From: Streptomyces roseus
GTDB taxonomy: Bacteria; Actinomycetota; Actinomycetes; Streptomycetales; Streptomycetaceae
Length of the DNA stretch: 64,000 nt
Assembly (NCBI RefSeq): GCF_001044425.1
Contig: NZ_LFML01000006.1
Coordinates: forward strand, 163,928-227,927
Direction: 5' to 3'
The notes under the pieces are model-generated. The model was not told where the DNA came from and made no database searches. It saw nothing but the letters and a program-made list of their open reading frames with translations. The position numbers were made by a program, and so were the translations under genes. Shown in pieces: positions 16,900 through 24,846 of the stretch. The first letter of the stretch is position 1. Each line of letters opens with the position of its first letter.

Positions 16900-18335
16900 C
16901 CATGTCCATACCAACCCCCACGCCCACCCCCTCCCCGGTGCGCTCGCACCGCCGCGAGACCTACAAGCCGGGCGCCACCATCGGCGACTGGCGGCCCGAG
17001 GACGAGGGGTTCTGGCAGTCCACGGGCCGTACCGTCGCCCAGCGCAACCTCTGGGTCTCGATCCCGGCGCTGATGCTCGGCTTCGTGGTCTGGCAGGTCT
17101 GGTCGGTCACCGTGGTCAAGCTGAACGACGTCGGCTTCGGCTTCTCGAAATCCCAGCTGTTCTGGCTGACGGCCATCCCCGGCATCACCGGTGGCACCTT
17201 CCGGATCCTGTACACCTTCATCGGGCCGATCTTCGGCGAGCGGAAGTTCACCGCGTTCAGCACGATCATCCTGATCGGGCCGATGCTGTGGCTGGGCTTC
17301 GCGCTCCAGGACACCGGCACCCCGTACTGGGAGCTGGCGCTGATCGCGGCCGTCTGCGGGATCGGCGGCGCGAACTTCGCCTCCTCGATGGCCAACATCG
17401 GCTTCTTCTTCCCCAAGCGGGAGAAGGGCAGCGCCAACGGCCTCAACGGAGGTCTGGGCAACCTCGGCGTGAGCGTGGTCCAGCTGGTCGCCCCGCTGGT
17501 GGTCACCGCGGCGGTACTGGGCGCCCCCGCGGGCGGTCCGCAGCACGACGCGAAGAAGAACACCGACATCTGGCTCCAGAACGGCGCGTTCCTCTGGGTG
17601 CCGCTGCTGGTGATCGTGGCGCTGCTCGCCTGGTTCCTGATGAACGACCTCCGGGTGGCCGCGGCCCCCTTCAGCCAGCAGAAGATCATTTTCAAGCGCA
17701 AGCACAACTGGTTGATGACCTGGCTCTACGTGGGCACCTTCGGGTCCTTCATCGGCTTCGCCGCGGGCCTGCCCCTGCTGATCAAGAACAACTTCGAGGC
17801 GCAGGGCTACCAGGCGACCACCTATGCCTGGATCGGCCCGTTCATCGGCGCGCTCATGCGCTGGGCCGGCGGCTGGCTCTCCGACAAGATCGGCGGCGCC
17901 AGGGTCACCATGCTGTCGTTCGTGGGCATGGCCGCGTCTCTGGTCGTGGTGATCTTCGCGCTGCCCTCGGGTGGCGACCGGGGCAGCTTCTGGGCCTTCT
18001 TCATCGGCTTCCTCGCCGCCTTCGCCTTCTCCGGGCTGGGCAACGGATCGACCTTCCGGCAGATCCCGGTGATCTTCCGGGACCAGCACATGCGGGAGGC
18101 CCAGGGCCAGGGGCCGGAGGCTCAGGCCGCGGCGCTGAAGCAGTCGGAGATGGAGGCGGGCGCCGTCACCGGCTTCTCCTCCGCCATCGCCGCCTACGGG
18201 TTCTTCTTCATCCCCGCGATGTTCGCCGCCATGTCCGTCACGAGCGCGCTGTGGCTCTTCATCGGCTTCTACGCCACCTGCCTGGCCGTGTGCTGGTGGT
18301 TCTACGCCCGCCCGGGCGCCGAGGCCCCGAGCTGA
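16896..18335 (+). CDS. narK: NarK-type nitrate/nitrite transporter (copy 2)
   Basis: A 479-residue MFS transporter of the NNP family, strongly similar along its length to the NarK at 4640. It has the nitrate signature 'LNGGLGNLGVSVV' and a second glycine-rich motif 'AGAVTGFSSAIAAYG'. The start ATG overlaps the stop of the small membrane protein, so it is the last gene of the redox set. Placement after the molybdoenzyme, Fe-S and Rieske genes supports nitrate as the substrate of the complex or nitrite as its product to be expelled. Confidence 0.94.
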   Translation: MTMSIPTPTPTPSPVRSHRRETYKPGATIGDWRPEDEGFWQSTGRTVAQRNLWVSIPALMLGFVVWQVWSVTVVKLNDVGFGFSKSQLFWLTAIPGITGGTFRILYTFIGPIFGERKFTAFSTIILIGPMLWLGFALQDTGTPYWELALIAAVCGIGGANFASSMANIGFFFPKREKGSANGLNGGLGNLGVSVVQLVAPLVVTAAVLGAPAGGPQHDAKKNTDIWLQNGAFLWVPLLVIVALLAWFLMNDLRVAAAPFSQQKIIFKRKHNWLMTWLYVGTFGSFIGFAAGLPLLIKNNFEAQGYQATTYAWIGPFIGALMRWAGGWLSDKIGGARVTMLSFVGMAASLVVVIFALPSGGDRGSFWAFFIGFLAAFAFSGLGNGSTFRQIPVIFRDQHMREAQGQGPEAQAAALKQSEMEAGAVTGFSSAIAAYGFFFIPAMFAAMSVTSALWLFIGFYATCLAVCWWFYARPGAEAPS

Positions 18336-18390
18336 CCCCGGGCCGCCGGCAGGGCGGGAGCGGGGTCGCGGGCCCAGGCGGGGGCGGCCG

Positions 18391-18396
18391 TACTCT
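18391..18396 (+). promoter_or_regulatory. possible leaderless -10 box for the 18403 gene
   Basis: TACTCT sits 6 bases before the ATG at 18403. A GGAGG lies only two bases from the ATG, too close to act as a normal ribosome site. Confidence 0.35.
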
Positions 18397-18402
18397 GGAG
18401 GC

Positions 18403-18618
18403 ATGAGCAGCGCCCCCGCTTCCGACCCGCAGTCCCAGCAGCCCGAGCCCCGCCCCGAGCCCGGCCCGCGGCCCAAGCCCCGGCTCGTCTTCGACGACCC
18501 GCTGGACCAGCAGTCCTCGGACGACCCCGACCGCGGGTGGGGCGAGCGGCCGGCCTCCGCCGGGAGCGCGGCCGACCTGGCCCGCTTCCTCGACGAGAAG
18601 CCGCCGCACCACGTCTGA
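18403..18618 (+). CDS. small acidic/proline-rich hypothetical protein
   Basis: A 71-residue soluble protein. The first 30 residues are a Pro/Glu/Gln-rich low-complexity segment; the rest is acidic ('VFDDPLDQQSSDDPDRGW') and ends 'LARFLDEKPPHHV'. I do not recognise a named family, but the reading frame is clean and the position, convergent with mscL with stops 4 bases apart, is what an independent gene would show. Function unknown. Confidence 0.6.
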   Translation: MSSAPASDPQSQQPEPRPEPGPRPKPRLVFDDPLDQQSSDDPDRGWGERPASAGSAADLARFLDEKPPHHV

Positions 18619-18622
18619 CCCG

Positions 18623-19195
18623 TCAGTAGCCCTGACCGGGGTGACCGTACTGGCCGCCCTGACCGCCGTACCCGCCCTGGCCACCGGGGGCGGCCTGGCC
18701 GCCGTGGCCCACCTGGCCCACCTGGCCGTTCTGGCTGTTCCGGCCGCGCTGGGCGACGAGCTCGTCCCGGATCTCCTTGAGGACCACCAGCTCGGTGATC
18801 TCCATGGTCTCCTGGACGCCCTCCCTGGCCTTGCGGCGCTGCTCCATCCTGGCCAGGTACTTCGACATCGGCAGCACCATCAGGAAGTAGACGACCGCGG
18901 CGGTGATCAGGAAGGTCAGTGCGGCGTTCAGCACCGAACCCCAGAGGATGTTCACACCGGTGGGCTCCCCCTTCGCGTCGATGCCGCAGGGGGCCTTGAG
19001 GCAGGACGTGTAGCCGTCCAGGCTCTTCGTCCCCACGGCGCCGACCACCGGGCTGATGATCCCCTTCACGACCGAGTTCACGATGTTCGTGAACGCGGCG
19101 CCGATGACGACCGCCACCGCCAGGTCGACTACGTTGCCGCGCATCAGGAAGGCCTTGAAGCCTGCCAGGACGCCTTCCTTCTTGTTCTCGCTCAC
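18623..19195 (-). CDS. mscL: large-conductance mechanosensitive channel
   Basis: A 190-residue inner-membrane channel that opens on osmotic downshock. The N-terminal amphipathic segment 'VLAGFKAFLMRGNVVDLAVAVVIG' (residues ~8-31) and TM1 are canonical; TM2 is 'LITAAVVYFLMVLPMSKYL'. The periplasmic loop has an unusual pair of cysteines ('CLKAPCGID'). The C-terminus extends into a Gly/Gln repeat tail (GQVGQVGHGGQ...) of about 45 residues beyond the usual cytoplasmic bundle. The GTG at 19195 follows a GAGAGG ribosome site. The same gene lies in the matching mycobacterial region (Rv0985c). Confidence 0.94.
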   Translation of the reverse strand: MSENKKEGVLAGFKAFLMRGNVVDLAVAVVIGAAFTNIVNSVVKGIISPVVGAVGTKSLDGYTSCLKAPCGIDAKGEPTGVNILWGSVLNAALTFLITAAVVYFLMVLPMSKYLARMEQRRKAREGVQETMEITELVVLKEIRDELVAQRGRNSQNGQVGQVGHGGQAAPGGQGGYGGQGGQYGHPGQGY

Positions 19196-19318
19196 GACTG
19201 AGCCTCTCTTCGAATCCGCCGAACATGGAGCCAACGGTTCCGAAAGCTACGGCAGTCCGGGCCCGGCGTGTCCAATCGGTGCCCGTCTTGCGGTGACTTG
19301 GCTGCACGCACGTCCGAT

Positions 19319-19870
19319 TCAGCACAGTGTCACCGCCAACCGTGCCACCGCGCCCGCCCCCACGAGAGCCCGCGCGGTCTCCCGGGGGACCGACAGGACG
19401 ACCAGCGCCCCGGCGTCCCCGACACCCTTCTCCGGAGCGGGCACCTCGGCCACGCGCGCACCGGCGGCCACCACCCTCGGCGGCCCCGCGCGCTCCGCCG
19501 CGACCACATCCACCCGGTCCCCGGGCCGCAACAGCCGCACCGTCGCCGCGTCCGCGATGCGCACCGGCGCCGACACCCACCGCACCGCCGCCGGCGGCGG
19601 TTTCACCGCAGGCGGCGCAGCCGCGCCCCGCGAGGCCTGGGCCGCCTCCGTCCCGCCCACCACCGCCAGCGCGGCCGCCAGTACGGCCAGGCCGGCCGAA
19701 GCGGCCCGCCGCCGGCGCCGCACGGCCCGGCGCAGCCGGTCCCCGCCCCGACCGACGCGAAGCGGGGGAAAGGCGGGCACGGGCCGGGCGGGAGGACACG
19801 GGGAAGAGGCGGAAGGGGCGGAAGGGTCGTAAGGGGCGGAAGGGAAGGAGAAGCACGAGGACTTGGACAT
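19319..19870 (-). CDS. SAF-domain / CpaB-RcpC-like membrane-anchored protein
   Basis: A 183-residue protein. A basic segment 'RRAVRRRRRAASAG' leads into one transmembrane helix (residues ~68-88), placing the C-terminal 95 residues outside. This part resembles an SAF domain as in CpaB/RcpC pilus-assembly proteins: 'VRIADAATVRLLRPGDRVDVVAA' followed by 'ALVVLSVPRETARALVGAG'. No Flp pilus genes are nearby, so a pilus role is not shown. The start at 19870 is preferred over 19924 but uncertain. Its upstream region contains two DnaA-box sequences. Confidence 0.7.
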   Translation of the reverse strand: MSKSSCFSFPSAPYDPSAPSASSPCPPARPVPAFPPLRVGRGGDRLRRAVRRRRRAASAGLAVLAAALAVVGGTEAAQASRGAAAPPAVKPPPAAVRWVSAPVRIADAATVRLLRPGDRVDVVAAERAGPPRVVAAGARVAEVPAPEKGVGDAGALVVLSVPRETARALVGAGAVARLAVTLC

Positions 19871-19963
19871 GACGGCCACCACCGGCGAATCGATTTCCGA
19901 CGCCCGGACCCAGCGCCCGGACACCCCTCACGATCCGCCGCCCCGCCGAATCCCGCTCACCCC

Positions 19964-19990
19964 TGTGGACAATCCCCAGCCTGTGGACAA
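19964..19990 (-). promoter_or_regulatory. two perfect DnaA boxes in direct orientation
   Basis: TGTGGACAA (the complement of the consensus TTGTCCACA) occurs at 19964-19972 and 19982-19990, 18 bases apart start to start. They lie in the short gap between mtnP and the SAF-domain gene. No dnaA, dnaN or wider array of boxes is present, so this is not oriC. Confidence 0.7.
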
Positions 19991-20064
19991 CGCCATCACC
20001 CACACGAGTGGCCGCCCCGCCGACGTCGGCCCGACGACCGCCCGTCCTCGTTTCCCCGTACCCG

Positions 20065-20898
20065 CTACGGCAGCTCGATGCCGAGGTCCCAGCCGTCGTG
20101 GGCGTGGGTGCACAGGCAGGCGCGGGACTCCGTCGCGGGAAGGGCGGAGACCGCGTCGAAGAGCACCTCGCGCAGGCGGTCGACGTTCTCGCCGAACACC
20201 TTCAGGACCTCCGTGTGGGACACGCCCTCACCCGTTTCCGCGCCCGCGTCCAGGTCCGTGACCAGCGCCATCGACGTGTAGCAGAGACCCAGCTCGCGGG
20301 CGAGGACCGCCTCCGGGTGGCCTGTCATGCCGACGACCGACCAGCCCATCGCCGCGTGCCACTTCGACTCGGCGCGCGTCGAGAAGCGGGGCCCCTCGAC
20401 GACGACCATCGTGCCGCCGTCCACCGGCTCCCACGCGCGGCCGCGCGCCGCCGCCAGCGCCACCGAGCGGCCCACCGGGCAGTACGGGTCGGCGAAGGTG
20501 GTGTGCACGACGTTCGGGACGGATCCGTCGGGCAGCGGCTCGCCGTCGAAGAAGGTCTGGGCGCGGGACTTCGTACGGTCGACCAGCTGGTCGGGAACGA
20601 GCAGCGTGCCCGGGCCGTACTCGGTGCGCAGGCCGCCGACCGCGCACGGGCCGAGCACCTGGCGGACGCCCACCGAGCGCAGCGCCCACAGGTTGGCCCG
20701 GTAGTTGATCTTGTTGGGCGGGAGCTTGTGGCCGCGGCCGTGGCGGGGGAGGAACGCGACCTGGCGTCCGGCCAGCTCACCGAGGAAGAGGGAGTCGCTC
20801 GGGGGCCCGTACGGGGTGTCCACCCGGACCTCGCTGACGTCCTCCAGGAAGGAGTAGAAGCCCGAGCCGCCGATGACACCGATCTCTGCGTTAGCCAT
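20065..20898 (-). CDS. mtnP: S-methyl-5'-thioadenosine phosphorylase
   Basis: A 277-residue cytoplasmic enzyme that phosphorolyses methylthioadenosine to adenine and methylthioribose-1-phosphate in methionine salvage. It belongs to the PNP/MTAP family 2: 'GVIGGSGFY' (phosphate site), 'LPRHGRGH', 'NLWALRSVGVRQV', 'VVVEGPRFSTRAES' and 'GMTGHPEAVLARE'. The usual family position for NMT/NMS specificity is not resolved by eye, so 6-oxopurine activity is an alternative. A TAGGGT box lies 6 bases before the ATG. The C-terminus has extra Cys residues ('ACLCTHAHDGW'). Confidence 0.93.
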   Translation of the reverse strand: MANAEIGVIGGSGFYSFLEDVSEVRVDTPYGPPSDSLFLGELAGRQVAFLPRHGRGHKLPPNKINYRANLWALRSVGVRQVLGPCAVGGLRTEYGPGTLLVPDQLVDRTKSRAQTFFDGEPLPDGSVPNVVHTTFADPYCPVGRSVALAAARGRAWEPVDGGTMVVVEGPRFSTRAESKWHAAMGWSVVGMTGHPEAVLARELGLCYTSMALVTDLDAGAETGEGVSHTEVLKVFGENVDRLREVLFDAVSALPATESRACLCTHAHDGWDLGIELP

Positions 20899-20904
20899 GC
20901 CGCC

Positions 20905-20910
20905 ACCCTA
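20905..20910 (-). promoter_or_regulatory. leaderless-type -10 box for mtnP
   Basis: On the minus strand TAGGGT is followed by 6 bases (GGCGGC) and then the mtnP ATG. No other ribosome site is present. Confidence 0.5.
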
Positions 20911-20986
20911 GCCGGGCATGCGCAAGGCCCCGCCGCCCGGAAGGGGCTGCGGGGCCTTGCGAAGAACGGACGGGATCAGGCGGCGA

Positions 20987-21292
20987 TCAGGCGGCCGACG
21001 TCGAGCTGCTGCTCGCGCTGGAGGACGACGAGGACGACGAGGACGTCGACGAAGCGGCCGGGGCGGCGGCAGGCGTCGACGGCTTCGACGAGGCAGGCGT
21101 GCTGCTCGACGAGGCGCCGCGGCTGTCGTTCCGGTAGAAACCGGATCCCTTGAAGACGATGCCGACCGCGGAGAACACCTTCTTCAGGCGTCCCTGGCAG
21201 TTCGGGCACTCGGTCAGTGCGTCATCGGTGAACTTCTGCACGGCCTCAAGGCCCTCGCCGCACTCGGTGCACTGGTACTGGTAGGTCGGCAC
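20987..21292 (-). CDS. FmdB-type zinc ribbon protein (Ruc-like chaperone)
   Basis: A 101-residue protein. Residues 1-45 form the FmdB zinc ribbon with CxxC at 'CTEC' and 'CPNC'; 'GIVFKGSGFYRND' is the conserved block following it. Residues 55-101 are a disordered tail of Ser, Ala, Pro and Thr with runs of up to nine serines. The mycobacterial homologue in the same gene order, Rv0991c (Ruc), is an oxidation-activated chaperone under HrcA control; by homology and by the CIRCE-like site here I infer a stress role. The GTG start has a strong AGGAGG ribosome site. Confidence 0.88.
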   Translation of the reverse strand: MPTYQYQCTECGEGLEAVQKFTDDALTECPNCQGRLKKVFSAVGIVFKGSGFYRNDSRGASSSSTPASSKPSTPAAAPAASSTSSSSSSSSSASSSSTSAA

Positions 21293-21302
21293 GAATTTCC
21301 TC

Positions 21303-21329
21303 CTGGCACTCTGACTCGATGAGTGCTAA
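21303..21329 (-). promoter_or_regulatory. CIRCE element (HrcA operator)
   Basis: On the plus strand CTGGCACTC-N9-GAGTGCTAA; the consensus is TTAGCACTC-N9-GAGTGCTAA, so one arm is perfect (9/9), the other matches 7/9, and the spacer is exactly nine. It sits 10 bases before the fmdB start, directly abutting the ribosome site, as in groE leaders. Confidence 0.85.
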
Positions 21330-21359
21330 CGACGTTCCATGGTGACGTATTCCGGCCGA

Positions 21360-22694
21360 TCAGTCCACCGTCACCGGCACGCGGTGACCGACACCACGCT
21401 CGTTCACCCGCGCGGCAGGGACCTCCGGGGCGCCGGCGGCGGGCGTTCCCGCCGACGAGCTGATGATCCGGCTCGGCGCTTTCGGGGCCAGGCTCGACCG
21501 CAGCGCGAGCAGGGTCGCCAGCGCCAGCACGGTGCCCGCCATGGGCACCAGGAAGCCGTACGAGGACCCGTGCGCGTCCGTCAGGCGCCCGGCCACGGTC
21601 ACGGCGGTGGCCTGACCGAAGGCGACGGCGCCGGTGAGCCAGGTGAAGGCCTCGGTGCGGGCGTTCGCCGGGATCAGGGACTCGATCATGGTGTAGCCGG
21701 TGATCAGGGCCGGGGCGATGCACAGGCCGACGACCAGGCCGAGCGCGCCCAGCAGGATCATGGAGTGCGCGGTCCACAGGACCGAGGCGGCCACGGTGAG
21801 GCCGGCGTAGCCGAGCAGCAGCCGGCGGCGCGGGCCGATCTTCCAGGCGATGGCGCCGCAGGCGATGCCCGCGGTCATGTTGCCGGCCGCGAAGACGCCG
21901 TACAGCAGACCGTTGGCGCCCGGGTTGCCGATCTCGTTGGAGAAGGCGGCGAGCGAGACCTGCATGCCGCCGAAGACGGCGCCGATGCCGAGGAAGGCCA
22001 CGATCAGGACGCGCAGGCCCGGGAAGGACAGCGCGGAGGCGTGCTTCTCGCCCCCGGCCGCCACGGTGTGGAGCTTCGGCTGTGTGGCGCGCTGCGCGGC
22101 GAAGACCAGACCGCCGGCCAGCGTCAGCGCCGCCTCGGTGATCAGGCCGGCGGCCGGGTGGACGCCGGTGCACAGGGCGGTGGCCAGCACCGGGCCGACG
22201 ACGAAGGTGAACTCGTCGGTGACGGACTCGAACGCGGCGGCCGTCGGCAGCAGCGGGGAGCCCTCCAGCCGGGCGGCCCAGCGGGCCCGGACCATCGGCC
22301 CGACCTGCGGGACGGAGGCGCCGGCGGGGACGGCCGCCAGGGCCAGCGCCCACACGGGAGCGCCCAGCAGCGCGAGCACCACGAGGGTGGAGACGGCGGC
22401 GGAGTGCATGAGGACGACGGGGACCAGCACGGCGCTCTGGCCGCGGCGGTCGGTGAGCTTGCCCATCACCGGGGCGGACAGCGCCATCGAGACGCCGGTG
22501 ACGGCGGCGACGATGCCGGCGCTGCCATAGGAACCAGTGGTGTGCTGGACCAGCAGCAGGATGCTGATGGTCAGCATGCCGAAGGGGAGCCGGGCGGCGA
22601 ATCCCGGGAGAACGAAGCCGATGGCGCCGGGCGTGCGAAGGAGCTGCCCGTAGCCGGGGCGGGCGGACGTGTCGGTCGTGACCGCGGATGTCAC
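21360..22694 (-). CDS. MFS transporter
   Basis: A 444-residue major facilitator with about twelve hydrophobic segments and the loop motif 'GKLTDRRGQ' (G-x-x-x-D-R-x-G-R type) between helices 2 and 3. The sequence resembles actinobacterial drug-efflux or sugar-efflux-like MFS proteins; the substrate is not deducible. The GTG at 22694 is chosen for the GGAAAGG ribosome site 7 bases upstream; an in-frame start at 22847 would add about 50 unrelated, basic residues. The C-terminal 35 residues are polar and Ala/Pro-rich. Confidence 0.88.
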   Translation of the reverse strand: MTSAVTTDTSARPGYGQLLRTPGAIGFVLPGFAARLPFGMLTISILLLVQHTTGSYGSAGIVAAVTGVSMALSAPVMGKLTDRRGQSAVLVPVVLMHSAAVSTLVVLALLGAPVWALALAAVPAGASVPQVGPMVRARWAARLEGSPLLPTAAAFESVTDEFTFVVGPVLATALCTGVHPAAGLITEAALTLAGGLVFAAQRATQPKLHTVAAGGEKHASALSFPGLRVLIVAFLGIGAVFGGMQVSLAAFSNEIGNPGANGLLYGVFAAGNMTAGIACGAIAWKIGPRRRLLLGYAGLTVAASVLWTAHSMILLGALGLVVGLCIAPALITGYTMIESLIPANARTEAFTWLTGAVAFGQATAVTVAGRLTDAHGSSYGFLVPMAGTVLALATLLALRSSLAPKAPSRIISSSAGTPAAGAPEVPAARVNERGVGHRVPVTVD

Positions 22695-23100
22695 GGCCTG
22701 GCCTTTCCGCTGCCTGGTAGAGCGTCCCCGTCTGCGGACGGTGTGCCGCCTCGTGAGCGACCGCACCCGTACATGTGGGAGCCCCGAGAGCTGTCCTCTT
22801 GCGCAGAACCGAGTGATACCTGGGCGCCCACTGCGGGAGGGAGCCACGGCCGCTTTGCGGTCGCGCCAGCTCTGCGTCAGGCAGAGTTGGTTCGATGTGG
22901 TGTGCCTTTATCGTACAGGCAGACCCGGTGTGTGTCCTGTGATTCCGGCGACATGTGGTGTCTTCACCTGCGATTAACTGGAAGTTCGCATTCCGGGGCC
23001 CATGAAAGCGGGGTGAAACCGCCCGCAAACCCCGAAAACACAGAATTAGAACGACACTCTAACGCTCTGTTGACGTCAGGTCCGGGGCCCGCGCCCCGTC
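22695..23100. other. 406-bp intergenic region upstream of the MFS gene
   Basis: No convincing gene. It holds the control region of the MFS gene, including a dyad CTCTGC-N5-GCAGAG (22870-22886) suitable for a regulator, and on the minus strand a TACGAT near 22910 that could be a -10. The distal part (23020-23080) is AT-richer, with GTTGACGTCAGG containing the palindrome TGACGTCA, just after the antiporter gene stop. Confidence 0.5.
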
Positions 23101-24603
23101 TCAGTGCCCGTTCGTGCCCGTTCCCAGCCAGCCGGCCAGCTTGCCGCCCCGCGCCACCGCCCGCAGCCGGGCCTCCGCCGCGTCCCGTACCGGATCCGTG
23201 GCCACCACCAGCAGCTCGTCCCCGCGCCGCAGCACGGTCGAGGGCAACGGTACGAAGCTCTTCGCGTCCCGGACCACCAACGTCACCGACGCCCCCGGCG
23301 GCAGCCGCAGCTCGCTCACCTCGACGCCGTGCATCCGCGAGGCCTCGGGAATGGCGAAGGACAGCAGGTGTCCGCGCAGCTTCTCCAGCGGCGCCGACTC
23401 GATCCCCAGGTCTGCCGCTCCCTCGTCGCCGGCCCCGAGCTCCAGCTTGCGGGCGAGCCAGGGCAGGGTCGGCCCCTGGACCAGGGTGTAGACGACGACC
23501 AGCACGAAGACGATGTTGAAGACGCGTTCGCTCCCCTCGATCCCGGTCACCATCGGGATGGTGGCCAAGATGATGGGTACGGCGCCGCGCAGCCCCGCCC
23601 ACGACATCAGGGCCTGCTCCTGCCAGGGGATCCGGAAGGGCAGCAGGCTGAGGAAGACCTCCAGCGGGCGCGCCACCATCGTCAGCACCAGCCCGATCAC
23701 CACGGCGGGCCAGAAGTCGTTCACCAGCTCGTGCGGGGTGACCAGGAGCCCGAGCAGGACGAACATGCCGATCTGGGCGATCCAGCCGAGCCCGTCCGCG
23801 AACCCCCGCGTCGCGGGCCAGTGCGGCAGCTTCGCGTTGCCGAGCACCATCGCGGCCAGGTAGACGGCGAGGAAGCCGGAGCCGTGCGCCATCGCGCCGG
23901 CCGCGTACGCCGACACCGCGATCGCCATGACGGCGATCGGGTAGAGGCCGGAGGCGGGCAGGGCCACGTGCCGCAGGCCGTACGCCCCCAGGAAGCCCAC
24001 CGACAGCCCGATCGCGACGCCGATCAGCAGCTCCAGGGCGATCTTGCCGACCAGGACGTACCACTGGTCCACCGGGCCCACCGTCGCGAAGGCGACGACC
24101 AGGATGACGACGGGAGCGTCGTTGAAGCCCGACTCCGCCTCCAGCACACCCGTGATCCGGGAGGGCAGCGGGACCTTGCGCAGTACGGAGAAGACGGCCG
24201 CGGCGTCGGTCGAGGAGACGACCGCGCCGATCAGCAGGGACTGCCGCCAGTCCAGCCCGACCAGGTAGTGCGCGCCCGCGGCCGTGACGCCGACGCTGAT
24301 GGCGACGCCGACGAGCGACAGCATGATCGCCGCCGGCAGCGCCGGTCTGATCTGTTTCCACTTGGTGCCCAGACCACCCTCGGCGAGGATCACGACGAGC
24401 GCGGCATAGCCGATGACCTGGGTGAGCTCGGCATTGTCGAAAACGACGTTGCCTATGCCGTCCTGGCCTATCGCTATGCCTATGCCGAGGTAGATGAGCA
24501 GGCTGGGGAGGCCGCTGCGTGAGGAGATGCGTACCGCCGCGACGGCGACGAGCAGCACGAGCGAGCAGACCAGCAGGAGCTCATTGAGCGTGTGGACGGT
24601 CAG
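23101..24603 (-). CDS. CPA1-type potassium/proton antiporter, probable CTG start
   Basis: A 500-residue monovalent cation/proton antiporter (NhaP2-like). Residues 1-385 have about twelve to thirteen helices with 'GGLGTKW', 'SSTDAAAVFSVL' and 'ESGFNDAPVV' as in CPA1 exchangers. Residues ~410-485 form a RCK_C/TrkA-C regulatory domain ('VSELRLPPGASVTLVVRDAK', 'LRRGDELLVV'). The only codon between the upstream in-frame TGA and the first helix that has a ribosome site is CTG at 24603: GAGGAAAGG lies 8 bases before it and gives the family-like start (M)TVHTLNELLL. The GTG at 24558 would truncate the first helix and lacks a ribosome site. Confidence 0.88.
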   Translation of the reverse strand: MTVHTLNELLLVCSLVLLVAVAAVRISSRSGLPSLLIYLGIGIAIGQDGIGNVVFDNAELTQVIGYAALVVILAEGGLGTKWKQIRPALPAAIMLSLVGVAISVGVTAAGAHYLVGLDWRQSLLIGAVVSSTDAAAVFSVLRKVPLPSRITGVLEAESGFNDAPVVILVVAFATVGPVDQWYVLVGKIALELLIGVAIGLSVGFLGAYGLRHVALPASGLYPIAVMAIAVSAYAAGAMAHGSGFLAVYLAAMVLGNAKLPHWPATRGFADGLGWIAQIGMFVLLGLLVTPHELVNDFWPAVVIGLVLTMVARPLEVFLSLLPFRIPWQEQALMSWAGLRGAVPIILATIPMVTGIEGSERVFNIVFVLVVVYTLVQGPTLPWLARKLELGAGDEGAADLGIESAPLEKLRGHLLSFAIPEASRMHGVEVSELRLPPGASVTLVVRDAKSFVPLPSTVLRRGDELLVVATDPVRDAAEARLRAVARGGKLAGWLGTGTNGH

Positions 24604-24846
24604 CGGGCGGCCCTTTCCTCAAGCGCCCGGCGGAACGTTCCTCCAGGCGACAAGTCCGGCAAGATCGGCAGGTACTTCGTTACCTTACCTAATATTTGAC
24701 GCGCTCTTTACGCGATACCCACATTGTGAAACGCCTGTTCGGCCCTGTCCTCGTCACCTCGACCCCTGGCGGATCAACGGACCCGGTGCTGCGCCTATGG
24801 TTGCTCCCAGCACTCCCAGGACCACCCTGCCCCTCTAAGGACAGCG

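Noticed and set aside
19964..19990. Chromosomal origin of replication
   Set aside because: Only two DnaA boxes and none of dnaA, dnaN or rpmH nearby; Streptomyces oriC has many boxes.
19863..20261. Plus-strand reading frame of 132 codons across the DnaA boxes
   Set aside because: Arg/Pro-rich, no ribosome site, and largely antisense to mtnP; typical GC-rich shadow frame.
24676..24696. IdeR/DmdR1-like iron box (minus strand TTAGGTAAGG...)
   Set aside because: Only the first half matches TTAGGTTAGG; the second half does not form the dyad, and neither neighbour is an iron gene.
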